A DNA stretch of 64,000 nucleotides from Sebastes aleutianus (lineage: Eukaryota > Chordata > Actinopteri > Perciformes > Sebastidae), in the NCBI GenBank assembly GCA_916700875.1, contig CAKAKS010000293.1, forward strand, positions 186,001-250,000, read 5' to 3'. Shown one piece after another: positions 1 through 13,209 of this stretch; the first letter of the stretch is position 1, and every line of letters begins with the position of its first letter. The notes beneath the pieces are model-generated. The model was not told the origin of the DNA. It saw only the letters and a list, made by a program, of their open reading frames with translations, and did no database searches. The translations under genes and the position numbers were made by a program.

Positions 1-1594
1 AGGTGAGCGACATGAATAAATAGAAACAGCTAGGCGTCTGACAAAAGTTCAGCTCAAAGCGGCGTGCCACGTCATGCTGCATCGCTCACGGCCAGGACAT
101 TCCAATCAAAAGGACATGGTTCATAAAGCAGTGTTGTTAATGACTTTGCGGAGCACAAGGCCTGTACGATCATCTTCTACTGGGAGAGTACTGGTTTCTT
201 TTTGTTATTATGGAGTGGGATCAGGGATTTAAATCTATAGCACTGTAATCTCATAGGTTGTAAAATGTGCACCTACTGTAATATGTGTCCGTGAGAACAT
301 TCGGCTGCTGAGTTCAGGGCACGCTGTTAAATTGGCCCTTCAGATGCTGTCCGTGGTGCTGATCTGAGGCTGGTTTAAATTTGGTGCTCTGACTGCTGTC
401 CGTGGTGCTGATCTGAAAATTGCAATTTATCGCCTTCCTCACAGTATCGCAATATATTGAATCGCTACCCCTGTATCGTGATACGTATCGTATTGCCAAA
501 TTCTTGCAAACACACAGCCCTGCTATACGATCATAATGTAACCAACAGCAGAAAGAAACTCTCAGGCTGTGGTTGGAGCGGGCTGTGCCGACCATCTTAA
601 CAGTAGTCCTGACCTGCCTGGTTGTGTGTGCCCCATTATACAGATGAGAAATAAATACTCAATTGTTCCATCGACCTCGACTCCCGCGCCATAATTGGGT
701 CAACACGGAGGACGGAAACAGAGTGGTCACAAATATACGACTAAAATTACAATATATTAACTTATTATGCAGCGGAAAATCTATTATTCAAAAGTAAAAA
801 TCTATACAGTGGTTTTGAGAATCGATACAGTATCACAAAACATAATATCGCGATACTGTATATTTTCCTTACACCCTTATAAATCCATAATGGAAAAACA
901 TTTAAATACAAAGTTATAAAATTACTTTGTTTACAATTGTATTGTAAAACATGAGCATAAAAAACATAAAACCTCTTTTCACATTCCACACTTTGTCATT
1001 CACATACAGTCATATCAATGCTATCTAATCAAATGTGGTTTTAACAGCACAGCTAGTGTGTTTCTTTATCCCAAACTCTAAATGTGGTTTTCATTTCTCT
1101 TTAACAACAGAAGAGATTTACATATAAATGGTGCTCTGCTGCCACCTTCAGGAGGGTTACAGAACACAGCAGGTTAACAGGTCAATAAAAGCCTGATAAC
1201 AAAGTGAATTAGAGCCAAAATGAAGAAGCTACTTAACATATAGAACATGCAACTAACATCCCACACCTGTATGATGGGACACACACCAGCAGACAGGTGA
1301 GGAACAGCGTTCAGATGGTCATCACAGCCCGCTCACACCTGGATGAAAGGACAGAAAGGTGCTGCATTAGCAACTAGCTAGATACCCGGATGTTACACGT
1401 TAAGCTACCAGGCTACGTCATTAGTATCAACCTCTCAACCGGAAATGACGCATTCACGGGACTGATAAGTTACTAAATGTGTTGAACGTGAGTTACAGCG
1501 TTAAACAATCTGATACTGGAGACTGTAGCACACTGAGAGACAACTTCAATGATGTTACTGACCATTATTAGAGCGGAGCGAACACCGGATACCT
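1..1594. other. Gene-free flank with interspersed repeat pieces
   Basis: No coding exon is recognised here. Around 440-520 and again around 800-860 there are runs built from alternating ATCG/CGAT words (for example tatcgtgatacgtatcg), which look like two copies of one interspersed repeat. Short open frames on the minus strand match no family and contain these repeats. The remainder is AT-rich unique-looking sequence. Confidence 0.5.
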
Positions 1595-1960
1595 ACCCAC
1601 AGTGCACCTGCAGGTACTACAAAATAAAAGTCTAATTAACCCCTACTTTATGTTACCCACAGTGCACCTGCAGGTACTACAAAATAAAAGTCTAATTAAC
1701 CCCTACTTTATGTTACCCACAGTGCACCTGTATGTTCTACAAAATAAAAGTCTTATAAACCCCTATGTTATGTTACCCACAGTGCACCTGCAGGTACTAC
1801 AAAATAAAAGTCTAATTAACCCATACTTTATGTTACCCACAGTGCACCTGCAGGTACTACAAAATAAAAGTCTAATTAACCCCTACGTTATGTTACCCAC
1901 AGTGCACCTGCAGGTACTACAAAATAAAAGCCTTAGAAACTCCTCCCTTATGTTACCCAC
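1595..1960. repeat. 60-bp minisatellite, about 6 copies
   Basis: Six tandem copies of a 60-bp unit beginning acccacagtgcacctg and ending in ctttatgtt. Because 60 is a multiple of three and the unit has no stop in one frame, the array reads as a 125-aa open frame on the plus strand. That frame is a by-product of the repeat and not a gene. Copies differ at a few bases; the last is the most diverged. Confidence 0.93.
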
Positions 1961-1978
1961 TTGTTATCTTGTTAGTTA

Positions 1979-2120
1979 ATGTTGCCGTTGCTTCGCAGTG
2001 GAGTTCTCACGGCTTTAACCACTTGAACATCAAGCATATTATATATGTATTATAGATTATATCTTGTGTACAGGACTTCACGAGTTGTAAACACGAGCTC
2101 ACGAGTTTCATTGTAATTCT
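1979..2120. repeat. Interspersed repeat, also present near 37.96-38.06 kb
   Basis: This block (gttgccgttgcttcgcag through gtaaacacgagctcacgag) has a diverged partner at about 37960-38065, with the same order of words (ttgccgttgcttagcag, accacttgaac, gtaaacacgagctcacc). It is a dispersed non-coding repeat of a family I cannot name. Confidence 0.5.
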
Positions 2121-2273
2121 CCCTACACACTTCCACTCCGTTTGCGCCCTCGCGTGGAGGGTCCGCCATTTTAAGTCATATTATAGTATGTCGAAAAAAA
2201 TATAATAGTATATTATGTCGAAAAAAAGTCATAGTGTGTCGAAAAATTTAAAAAAAAGTTATAGTATAGTAAA

Positions 2274-2419
2274 TTGTGTTAGCTCACCTGGAAGAACAGA
2301 TGCCCCACGTACTCAGGTTGAGTCCTCATTGCAGCAGGTTTGAATCCGACCTGTGGCCTCTTTTCTGTATATCGTCCTCTCTCTCTCCCTTTCACTAACT
2401 CATGAAGGCAAAAAGACAA

Positions 2420-2450
<31 letters not shown>
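2274..2450 (+). mobile_element. tRNA-derived SINE-like element with poly-A tail
   Basis: A Pol III A-box-like word (ttagctcacctgg) is followed 40 bp later by a B-box-like word (ggtttgaatccgacc), then a CT-rich body and a 23-base A run at about 2427-2449. This order is that of tRNA-derived SINEs in fish. It does not fold into a complete tRNA because the acceptor arms are missing. Confidence 0.6.
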
Positions 2451-2565
2451 GTCATAGTATAGTATGTTTAAAAAATTAAAAAATCATAGTATAATATGTC
2501 AAAAACAGTCATAGTATAGTATGATGAAAAAATTAAAATAAATTCCTATTATGGTATGGTATGTT

Positions 2566-2655
2566 GTGTTAGCTCACCTGGTAGAGCAGGCGTCCCATGT
2601 ACCAAGGATGAGTCCTTACCACAGTGAGATTGAATCCAACCAGTGGCTCCTTTTA
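2566..2655 (+). mobile_element. Truncated second copy of the same SINE-like element
   Basis: Shares the head of the preceding element (ttagctcacctggtagagcag and a degraded B box, gattgaatccaacc) but stops after cagtggctccttt, where the AT-rich satellite resumes. Confidence 0.55.
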
Positions 2656-2745
2656 TAGTATGTCGAAAAAAATAAATAAAGTCCTAGTATATATAGTATT
2701 TTGAAAAAAAGTCATAATATAGTATGTTGAAAAATGTCACTTAAT

Positions 2746-3972
2746 AGAAATCTCTGTAGGCTATTATGTATTATTTATATTTGAAACAATCATGCATACT
2801 TAACAGTGTTTTCTTCTCCCTGACGCTTGGCCATTGTTCGATTAGCTCTTTATTCACTCTTTACTTTACTAGCATCAATGTGTGCACAGGTAATGTTCAG
2901 ATGTTGTGATATGGTTTGCTAGAGGTAATGTTCTGCAACTGCATCATTCCAAAGGGATATTCACTCTAAAAAACTCGGAGATTAAATCTTTCTTTATTTG
3001 CAAATAGCCAGTAACATACAGTATATACAGAAGCTTACACCTTTGCAGAAATCTCCCAAGTGTTGCCTTTCTTATCATACCAAGATTATTCATATGTAGT
3101 TGCAGAGATATTCTCTTCATTTTGGGAATGTCATTTTCAAGCAGGGGCCTGAGCCAGAAGGTTACCGTCTCTACACTGGTAACAGAAAATGAGCAAAACA
3201 AAGTTGTCACTCAAATGGTGATGAGCTTTCCTACACTGTGACAAGTGTGTGTGTTGTTCAAATTGTACTAATGTAGTGGCTGGCTAGTTAGCTTGCTAAT
3301 TCCATTTAAATGCTAAACTGTTTGAATTGAGTGCACATGGGAGAAGTTTGCCTCTGTCAGAAACCTCTTCAGGTTTAGGCAGCAACTCTACTTGGTTAGG
3401 TTTAGGAAAAGATAATGGTTTGGGTTCAAATAAACCCTTTCTGGCAGAAAGCCCTGAAGGCAAAGACTTCTCCCGTGTGCAAAATGAGCCGAACAGTCGA
3501 GGCAGAGGCAACGAATACTAGCCAATCACAGCACAGTAGGGCGGGACGAGGCCCAACACTGGGAAAAACATAACGCGAGCATTGAGGACAAGATGAAGCC
3601 TGACCTTCGGCTGCATTCGTTAAAAAATCCGGCAATAAGGCACCTTCCTGCAGGGTTGTGCGGAGGCGTGTTTATTGGTGCTTTAGAACGTTAAAGCTGT
3701 GAAACAATCAGAAAATAATGTTTTATTTCTCTGATTTACTGCTTTGCTTTCACTAACGGAGCTCCCTCTCTTCATTCACTCTATAGATTGCATTTTTCAT
3801 CATTTAGAAAATTATGGTTACATTTAATTTTTTAACAACATTCCACCAGGAGCTACAGAACACGGTGGTGATAACGGCGACTCAACATTGATTTCTGAAG
3901 GGAAAAGCTCCACAAGTTGACTTCATGTGTCTGTGTTGAGCCACGTTATGTGAAAACTAGCAGGGTGACACA
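2746..3972. other. Gene-free interval
   Basis: No gene or named repeat is recognised. Short frames near 2944-3210 and 3296-3635 overlap on both strands, match no domain and lack convincing splice context. Confidence 0.4.
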
Positions 3973-3974
3973 TA

Positions 3975-5594
<1,620 letters not shown>

Positions 5595-5596
5595 TA

Positions 5597-5958
5597 CCTC
5601 TGTAATAAACTAAAAAAAAAATGGTTTTTTTTTGTTTTACATCAAACATCACATACAAAAGACAATATTAAGGAGCTGACTTTCCACCAAAATCCAGACA
5701 TAATCTGTTTGTAGTTAGTTGAGAAACTGAAGCCTCAGGTTCAGGTTTTATCTACTTCTTTCTGTTTGTTACAAGCATAATCTGTTATAATATGAAAAAC
5801 GGCTGGTACTGGTATATATATTGTATATGGTATATATATATTTAGTAGTATGAGGAAATTAACTGCAAAACTCCATCGTTCCACAGGGTGGAGCTGCAAC
5901 AGAAAGCAAAGCAGAAACATCTATTTAAAGGTGTTAATCTACAGTTCTGTTGTCATAA
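5597..5958. other. Gene-free interval with short TA-rich tract
   Basis: No gene is seen. There is a TA-rich microsatellite-like stretch around 5813-5845 (ggtatatatattgtatatggtatatatata). Confidence 0.5.
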
Positions 5959-5969
5959 ACAGAACTGAT

Positions 5970-6165
5970 CTGCAGAGACACTTTGGGTTCAGAATATATG
6001 AATGAATGAAGACAAAGTGAAACCCAGGTCCAGGTGGAGGAGGTGGTTGAGTGTGGAGCAGAAGGAGTGGAGGAGTCTCAGTGTGTCTGCAGAGACTGTG
6101 CAGAAGGACAGAGTCCAGATACACTGATGACACTCTGTCAGGTCCAGAGGAACACACAGGGATGA
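5970..6165 (-). pseudogene. B30.2 (PRY-SPRY) domain fragment, broken
   Basis: On the minus strand one frame reads RVSSVYLD and, after a short deletion that shifts the frame, another reads TLSFCTVSADTLRLLHSF followed by CSTLNHLLHLDLGF. This order matches the C-terminal third of B30.2 domains in fish NLR-C and TRIM proteins, whose consensus is a VGVYLD strand, then GTLSFYRVSSDTLTLLHTF, then TFTQPLYPGF. The upstream PRY half is not recognisable and several stops follow. It lies downstream of the last LRR exon of NLR gene 1, where a B30.2 exon is usual in this family, so it may be the relic of that gene's terminal exon. The family match is by eye. Confidence 0.55.
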
Positions 6166-6179
6166 TGGTGGTTAGAGAT

Positions 6180-6870
6180 CAACACCACCCCCATCTGATG
6201 AGAGAAGAAGAAGACAACAGAAGTCATCCATCAGTGTTTACAGAGACTCCCTTCATCAGCTGTCAGTCAGCATCCAGTATAAAGAGCAGAAGGGACTTCA
6301 GTCTGTGTAGCGTAGCCAGCTTCCTTTCAGCTCTCATGTTAACGTATTGGAGTGAACACACTGAGCTCAGAGCTCCCAGACCAGAGGCCTGTACTACGAA
6401 GCCAGTCCAACACACCCAGGGTATCTTCTCCTTATCTGGTTTAACTAACCCCTCAACCAAGATCCCGTTAAGCGGTCCTACGACAGTTGTTATCAACTCG
6501 GTAAGTCAACCCAGGGTTTCTCAGTCTGGCTATGAGCACGTTCACATAGAAGGGGCGGGGTTTGTAGCACATGACCAATCACAGACATGGACCAGTCTAC
6601 GGTCAGCAGAGCGGCACACTTTACAAACGCATATTAGAAAAGTTAAACACATAATCCAGACTAAAATTAACACAGTTTAAACTGCCAGATGCAGGAAGGA
6701 CAGCTGACAAAAAAATCACTGACTGTGTGAATGTGTAAATAAACAGACTTTTAATATCCCGATAGATCTGACTAGAACTAATTACACGTGTGTTCCATTA
6801 AATCAATGTGTTGATTAGATGTGTTCTTATAGAATAGAATAGAAGATACTTTATTCATCTCCTGGAGGAA
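6180..6870. other. Gene-free interval
   Basis: Between the B30.2 relic and the start of the duplicated NLR block nothing coding is supported. A 209-aa plus-strand frame starting at 6051 is antisense to the B30.2 relic and has no recognised domain. Repeated tagaatagaatagaag with actttattcatctcctgg at about 6831-6866 resembles a common fish repeat tail. Confidence 0.4.
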
Positions 6871-7662
6871 TTATAATACTTTAGTCTTATTCTTTCAGCT
6901 CCAACCCCGGCGGTGTGAAACAGACTTGGGAGAAAGTACAAAATAAATCTATAAACATAATTCACAGCTGTAAGCAGGCTTACTTTCACATCTTCTAATC
7001 ACCCACAGCATACATAAAAGTATTGGTAACAAACTAACCAAGGCAACACATTCAGTCTGAGGGACTGTAGGAGCACGACTCTGACGTGTCTCACAGCAAC
7101 ATACGGCTCAAGAAGCTGATTCAGATGAGTGACTATATGAATATCATATATGAATATATGATAAGAGATCATGTACTGATTTTGTGTTATTGTGGTTATA
7201 TAAATGTCATTTATGTCCGTTTCACACCTGCTGGGTTTGCAGCTGAGAGAAGAAGGCTACATTATTGTCATACAGGTCATAACAATACATGTGATCACAT
7301 TAACTCAGCAGAGTACACAAAGTAATTCTAGTCAGATCTATCGTGCTCTAGATGGGGCGGTGATATTACAAGTCTGTTAATTTACACATTCACACAGTCG
7401 GTGACCTTTCTGCATTTGTCAGTTTAAACTCTGTTGCTTTTAGCCTGGATTATGTGTTCAAATTCTTTGTCTCTGTGTAATATTATCTTATGATCCACAC
7501 AGTGGAAATAAACTGCTGAGAGTCCTGAGGGTATCATTACTGCAGAAACAGAGAGCTTTTCACTGCTCACTTTCATGATGGATTTACTGCTGTTAGGTTG
7601 GTTTCAGTCACATTTGAATGTTTCATCTACTTTTAAATATTACATGACAAATATGTAAATAT

Positions 7663-7852
7663 TAGGGCTGTCAATCCATTAAAATATCTAGTTGCGATTA
7701 ATTGCATGATTGTCCATAGTTAATCGTGATTAATCACAAATTAATCGCACATTTTACAACCTAAAAATCACAAGTTGCGTTAAAGTAATTAGGTAGCTGT
7801 TAAAACAGAACTAGCGTTAACGCGTTATTATTGCGTTAACTTTGACAGCCCG
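7663..7852. mobile_element. Short hAT MITE, 190 bp
   Basis: Starts tagggctgtcaatccatta and ends gttaactttgacagcccga, terminal inverted repeats of a common fish hAT family rich in attaatcgtgatt words. Flanks gtaaatat and ctaaatat agree at 7 of 8 bases, fitting the 8-bp hAT target duplication. The orthologous insertion is in the paralogue at 49863-50050. Confidence 0.8.
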
Positions 7853-8449
7853 ACTAAATATGGAGTCTTTTTGGACAAGGAGATCAAACAGAGCGTTTCA
7901 GACAGAGGGTGTAAAGAGGTGCTGCAGCACAGCCGCTAGAAGAAAAGTAAAGTGTTTTTTGAACATTAAAGCATGTAAACATGTTCTAGTAGAAACCCAA
8001 AATACAAGTATGAACCTGAACATCAGCCTGATAGGTCCTCTTTAAAGGTCCTACATGTTCATACACAGACTGAACAGTAAAACCTCAGCTGTGATTACTG
8101 GACTTCAGCTCAGGTTCTGGTCTTTATAAAGACCACATGGTTACTAAATGTAACCATGGTTCTATGATGGTTCTATCTCTCATTGAGAGAACACACACTT
8201 TCTGATCAGATTTGATGGTACGACAGTTTGATGGATGAGGACCACTGTCTCTATACATGATGTGATGCTGTCAGCTGTAATCCAGCTTTATTTCCTGGAG
8301 ACATGAACACAACAACAACATCTTCTTCACATCAACTCAAACACATGATCACAACAAGCTTCTGGCTGATCTGATTGGTTGACTGTTCTCTCTCACCTCA
8401 CAACAATACTGCTGAAACCAGCATGGACCGACTTAGACCCTCTACTGAC

Positions 8450-8623
8450 CTCAGAGTCTCCAGTCTACAGTGTGGACTCTTCACAAGATCAGACAGCTGC
8501 TTCACTCCTGAATCCTGCAGGTTGTTGAGGCTCAGCTTCAGCTCTCTCAGATGGGAGGGGTTGGACTTCAGAGCTGAGGCCAGAGAAGCACAGCTGATCT
8601 CTGACAAACTGCAGTCACTCAAT
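8450..8623 (-). CDS. NLR gene 1, LRR exon 7 (last)
   Basis: A 174-bp phase-2 exon between tttattcttta-ttcag and CTGAG/GTCAGT. It encodes about two ribonuclease-inhibitor-type LRRs: [11 protein letters not shown], then [20 protein letters not shown], then [11 protein letters not shown]. Its intron flanks are of type 1 (with the gtgttcatctatgtgtg word), like exons 5 and 3, but lack about 112 bp present in those copies. The upstream half of the second repeat ([12 protein letters not shown]) differs from most siblings and matches the last LRR exon of gene 2. Confidence 0.85.
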
Positions 8624-10449
8624 CTGAATAAAGAATAAATGATAAAGATAAAAATCACTTTATAATCCAATCAGATGTGTTCAGATTTTAAATATGTAGC
8701 TCAACATCACTATGTCCTAATCAATGATCTTTTCCCTAAAATGAGTAGAGTGACTTTGTCATTGTGTTATTGTGGATCATCATAATGTCAGCCTTCTACA
8801 GACATCATCCAAATGTCACCACAACATTCATACACCTGTTCATGTCAACACACATCAATAACATGCTGCTGATCTCTGTGTTCATCTATGTGTGTGTGCT
8901 GAAGGATCAATATCGATGATCAGACATTATTTGTGGAACATGTTGAACCAATCAGAAACCACAGAAATATTTCTACTTCATGAAGTAAACTTGATCAATT
9001 CAGAACAAATATTCAGGGTTCCTACACATTTTACATTTTACATTCCAGACTTTTCCAGACTTCTCTGTAGATTTTTCAGACCATATTTGAAATTGTTAAC
9101 CAACCAGGCTTTGTGTTTGGGATCATCAAGCCAGCCCTCAGAACACTTTACTCATCGTGGTCGTTCAGTCTACAGTCCTACAGAGAAAGCTGGACGACAT
9201 TCTGCTGTCAAACATCCTGCTCTAGGTGAATCACAATGATGCCGCCCCTCTATTAGCACCAGAGACAGACTGGGACACAAACCCATCCCAGGACTTTGAG
9301 ACGGAGAGGTGTCTTATGTGAGCGGACGGAGGGCGCGAGACGAAACATTGTGGGTTAGTAATTTTACCACTAATAGAGTTTTAGTGGTATAAAGAGAATG
9401 TGATGATGATGATGATGATGAAGACCTTCAAGACTCTTCATCGTGGATGACACCTCCTCAGTTTGTATCAGCACGTCATCACTGAATCAAAACCAGACCG
9501 GCCAGCTGGAACACTGGTCACAGTTCATCACGTTCATGATGTAAATGACTGAGCCAATCAGATTTCAGCTGAAACAGGGACCAGTCCAAATTAGGAGGGG
9601 CCGCTCGTCCCCCCCTCAAAATGTAAAGTATTAGATTGTCCCAGTCTGACAGGCAGCGTTCTGCTCTGTGCCGTCTGCCTGCAGTTACCGGTTCCATTTA
9701 TTATTATATCATTATTGTTATGTTGCTCATGATGAATAGTTGGCCCATATTTGGCTGCCAAAGTGCCGCCCTAGGCGGTTGCCTAGTCGGCCTCTATGGA
9801 GGTGCCGGCCCTGGCTGTGACGTTCAGGCGTAGAGGCAGCTCTGTAGGAGTGTGCGTTCAGTCAGAGCCTACTTCCTGTGCTGCTTTCAACGACATCAAG
9901 CTCTCTCTGGCCCGCGCTCTCTCACACAGTAGTAAACATTGTGGCTGCACCGGCTGCTCTAAACACCATGAAAAACACTCTGCTCGTATGATCTATTTAT
10001 TTTTAGAAATTCTGAATTTGATATCTTAGAAAGCAGAATAGGGGCAACAGTCTGGAAACAGACATGTTTTTCCATTCTCTCTTTTCTTTTTTCCATACTC
10101 ATCCAGACCTGGAAATTACTAAAATCAAATTCCATACTTCTCCATACTGCGTAGGAACCCTGAATATTAGTTCAGAGGATCTTCTGTATCCAGATGTGAC
10201 CATTTACCAACAATGATAAACATTCATTTACTTTAACAACTAACAGTGGACATTTTCTACACTTTCTTTAAGAAACTAAATTCTTTTGTGACTGCAGACT
10301 AAATTTAGTTCAAGAAACATGAACATACTGTATGAAGAAAAGGACATTAACAACTTTATGGAGGTCAATTATGTTTGTACATAAATTAGGTTCAATTGTT
10401 AATTCAACATATAAGATGTCTAATAGTAACAGAGATTCAGTGAACTGAC

Positions 10450-10623
10450 CTCAGAGTCTCCAGTCTACAGTGTGGACTCTCCAGAAAACCACACAGGACC
10501 TTCACTCCTGAATCCTGCAGCTTGTTGTAGCTCAGATCCAGCTCTCTCAGATGGGAGGGGTTGGACTTCAGAGCTGAGGCCAGAGAAGCACAGCTGATCT
10601 CTGACAACCAGCAGCCCCTCAAT
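10450..10623 (-). CDS. NLR gene 1, LRR exon 6
   Basis: A 174-bp phase-2 LRR exon. Variable positions read [11 protein letters not shown] and [16 protein letters not shown], and the tail reads [14 protein letters not shown]. Type 2 flank: the intron on its high-coordinate side contains aagtctggaattagagg. Confidence 0.87.
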
Positions 10624-11376
10624 CTGAATAAAGAATAAATGATGAAGATAAAAATCACTTTATAATCCAATCAGATGTGTTCAGGTTTTAAATGTGTAGC
10701 TCAACATCACTATGTCCTAATCAATGATCTTTTCCCTAAAATGAGTAGAGTGACTTTGTCATTGTGTTATTGTGGATCATCATAATGTCAGCCTTCTACA
10801 GACATCATCCAAATGTCACCACAACATTCATACACCTGTTCATGTCAACACACATCAATAACATGCTGCTGATCTCTGTCAAGTCTGGAATTAGAGGATC
10901 AATATTAAATCAGACTTGTTGGACTTCATTACTTCATTTATTACATGGCCTTCTTCTCACTGTATCTGCTAGCCTAGCAGGTTTATGTCATTTACAGGAA
11001 AGGTCCACATTTGTTCAAGTGTGTCTGTAAACAACAGCCACATGTCATATGTACATTAAAAGAGTTATTGGTGGCAGTAATCATTCCTCCTTTGAAGTGG
11101 TCCCTTCATAACACAACTACACTGTAAGAAATGACTTCACAAGTTCAACTGAAACTAATATGAAGATTCAGCAGTCTGAGTCGACAAATCAAAGTTACGC
11201 ACTGTTTAGTACCAAATTCCCTCTTTGAGTTACTATTCCTCCTGCAGCTCAACAAGGAAACTGTCAAACACAACATACTGACTGGATACATACTAAGGCT
11301 GGGCAATATATCCATATTATATCCATATCTTGATATGAGACTAGATATCATCTTAGATTTTGGATATCCTAATATC

Positions 11377-12078
11377 TAGGGTTGTCAAAGTTAATCGTTT
11401 TAACGCCACTATTTTCTTTAACGCATTAATGCAATCGATCTTCCGGAGGTTATAGCGGCTCAGTTTTAAAGCTAGAGTGAAGATACTGGTATCATAGGAA
11501 ACTGGAAAACCTGATGAATCCATCGGTACCAACCATGTCAAACTAGCTCGTCGGGAAGGAGGTTAAATAACGCTCCAAACTTACTCTAAAGTTTGGCGAG
11601 GAAAAACTGTCATGGGCATCTTCAAAGGGGTCGCTTGACCTCTGACCTCCAGATATGTGAATGTAAATGGGTTCTATGGGTACCCACGAGTCTCCCCTTT
11701 ACAGACATGCCCACTTTATGATAATCACATGCAGTTTGGGGCAAGTCATAGTCAAGTCAGCACACTGACACACTGACAGCTGTTGTTGCCTGTTGGGGTG
11801 CAGTTTGCCATGTTCTGATTGGAGCATATTGTTTTATGCTAAATGCAGTACCTGTGAGGGTTTCTGGACAATATCTGTCATTGATTTGTGTTGTTAATTG
11901 ATTTACAATAATAAATATATACATACATTTACAAAAATCATATTTGTCCACTCCCATGTTGATAAGAATATTAAATACTTGACAGATCTCCCTTTAAGGT
12001 TCATTTAGAACAGATACAAAAATTGTGAATAATTTGCGATTAATCGTGATTAAATATTTTAATGGATTGACAGCCCTA
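11377..12078. mobile_element. hAT non-autonomous element, 702 bp (unit I)
   Basis: Begins tagggttgtcaaagttaatcg and ends aatggattgacagcccta, imperfect terminal inverted repeats. Flanks ctaatatc and gtaatatc match at 7 of 8 bases, a hAT-size target duplication. Present at the same site in units II and III and in gene 2, so it inserted before the units multiplied. It encodes no transposase. Confidence 0.85.
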
Positions 12079-13035
12079 GTAATATCGTGTTGTGTTGTAA
12101 GTGTCATCTCTTCCTGGTTTTAAAGGCTACATTACAGTAAAGTGATGTCATTCTCTGAACTTACCAGACTGTTCTAGCTGTTCTATTATTGGTCATTTAC
12201 ACAAAAAAATATGATGATATTTGATTTTCTCCAAGTCACCCATCCCTAATACATCTAACTCAGACTGCTGAAGCCTCTGATTAGTTTAAGATCAACTTTA
12301 CAGGTCATTTTACACAGAACAAGACTGTGGATTTAGTCCTCATCTCGTAACACTCAGGTTATACGGGGGTTGCTTCACAGACAGAAGGAATGATGACAGA
12401 CATCAATAACTCTTTGAATGTTCATATGAACATGTGAGTATTGTATTCACATAGACTTGAACAAAATATGGACCTGCAAAGAGGTTTCTGATGCAGAATA
12501 TTTATTTGGTTTTTGCTTCAAATAATTAGACAATGCTGACATGAAAACAGATCACAGTTAGATCTGCTGTCAAAAAGAACGTGGGAATAACTTAGAACCA
12601 TAGAGACCTCTGATTAGATGGTGTCGTTCATAATCATCACTTGTGTGCCTTTAAGTTGGTGCAATACGTGTTTGTTGAAGAGTGCTGCACCTTTAGACAT
12701 GTTCAAATAGAGCGCTACAGGAATGAGTCCTAAAACCCAGAAATGAGTTAGCATTTTAGCACTTCCTGTTCCCTCGTCTGGAAGTCAATGGGTTTTTAGT
12801 TAGATGGCTGAAATAAGGTCTGTGGTTAAAGGTCCAGTGTGTAGGATCTGGAGGTATCTAGTGGTGAGGTGAGGAGATTACAACCAACTGAAGCCTCTCC
12901 TGTGTGCCAAGCGTGTTGGAGAGCTACGGTGGCCGACGTGAAAACGTGAATGTCCCTCTCTAGAGCCATCTGGAGCAGAGCCAGTGTGTAGAGAGTGTGT
13001 GTACAAACTACATAAACTACAGTCAGTGAACTGAC

Positions 13036-13209
13036 CTCAGAGTCTCCAGTCTACAGTTTGGACTCTTCAGTCCAGCGAAAAGCAGCTTCACTCCTGAATC
13101 CTGCAGGTCGTTGTTAGTCAGATCCAGCTCTCTCAGATGGGAGGGGTTGGACTTCAGAGCTGAGGCCAGAGAAGCACAGCTGATCTCTGACAAACTGCAG
13201 CCACTCAAT
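13036..13209 (-). CDS. NLR gene 1, LRR exon 5
   Basis: A 174-bp phase-2 LRR exon with [27 protein letters not shown] and [16 protein letters not shown]. Type 1 flank. The donor is GAG/GTCAGT, shared by most exons of the array. Confidence 0.87.

Larger units (their letters stand above)
2165..2745. repeat. AT-rich satellite of tatagtatgtcgaaaaa words
   Basis: Many imperfect copies of a 20-30 bp unit containing agtcatagtatagtatgtcgaaaaa and poly-A runs. The array is interrupted by two tRNA-derived SINE-like pieces listed separately. No coding potential. Confidence 0.75.
8451..13035. repeat. LRR tandem unit I (exons 7 and 6)
   Basis: First of three head-to-tail units, each holding a type 1 LRR exon, a long intron, a type 2 LRR exon and an intron with a 702-bp hAT element. 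It is about 4,585 bp, short by roughly 112 bp because the stretch from tttgtgactcggggttc to ttttccccatttgtaattg in the next unit is missing near 9091. Confidence 0.85.

Noticed and set aside
1602..1979. 125-codon open frame of 20-residue repeats
   Set aside because: It is the translation of a 60-bp minisatellite whose unit length is a multiple of three; no start context, domain or splice signals.
2274..2352. Possible tRNA gene
   Set aside because: A- and B-box words are present, but the acceptor stem and a complete cloverleaf are missing, and a truncated copy and poly-A tail follow; a SINE explains it better.
6051..6680. 209-codon plus-strand frame
   Set aside because: Overlaps the minus-strand B30.2 relic, has no recognised domain and no supporting context.
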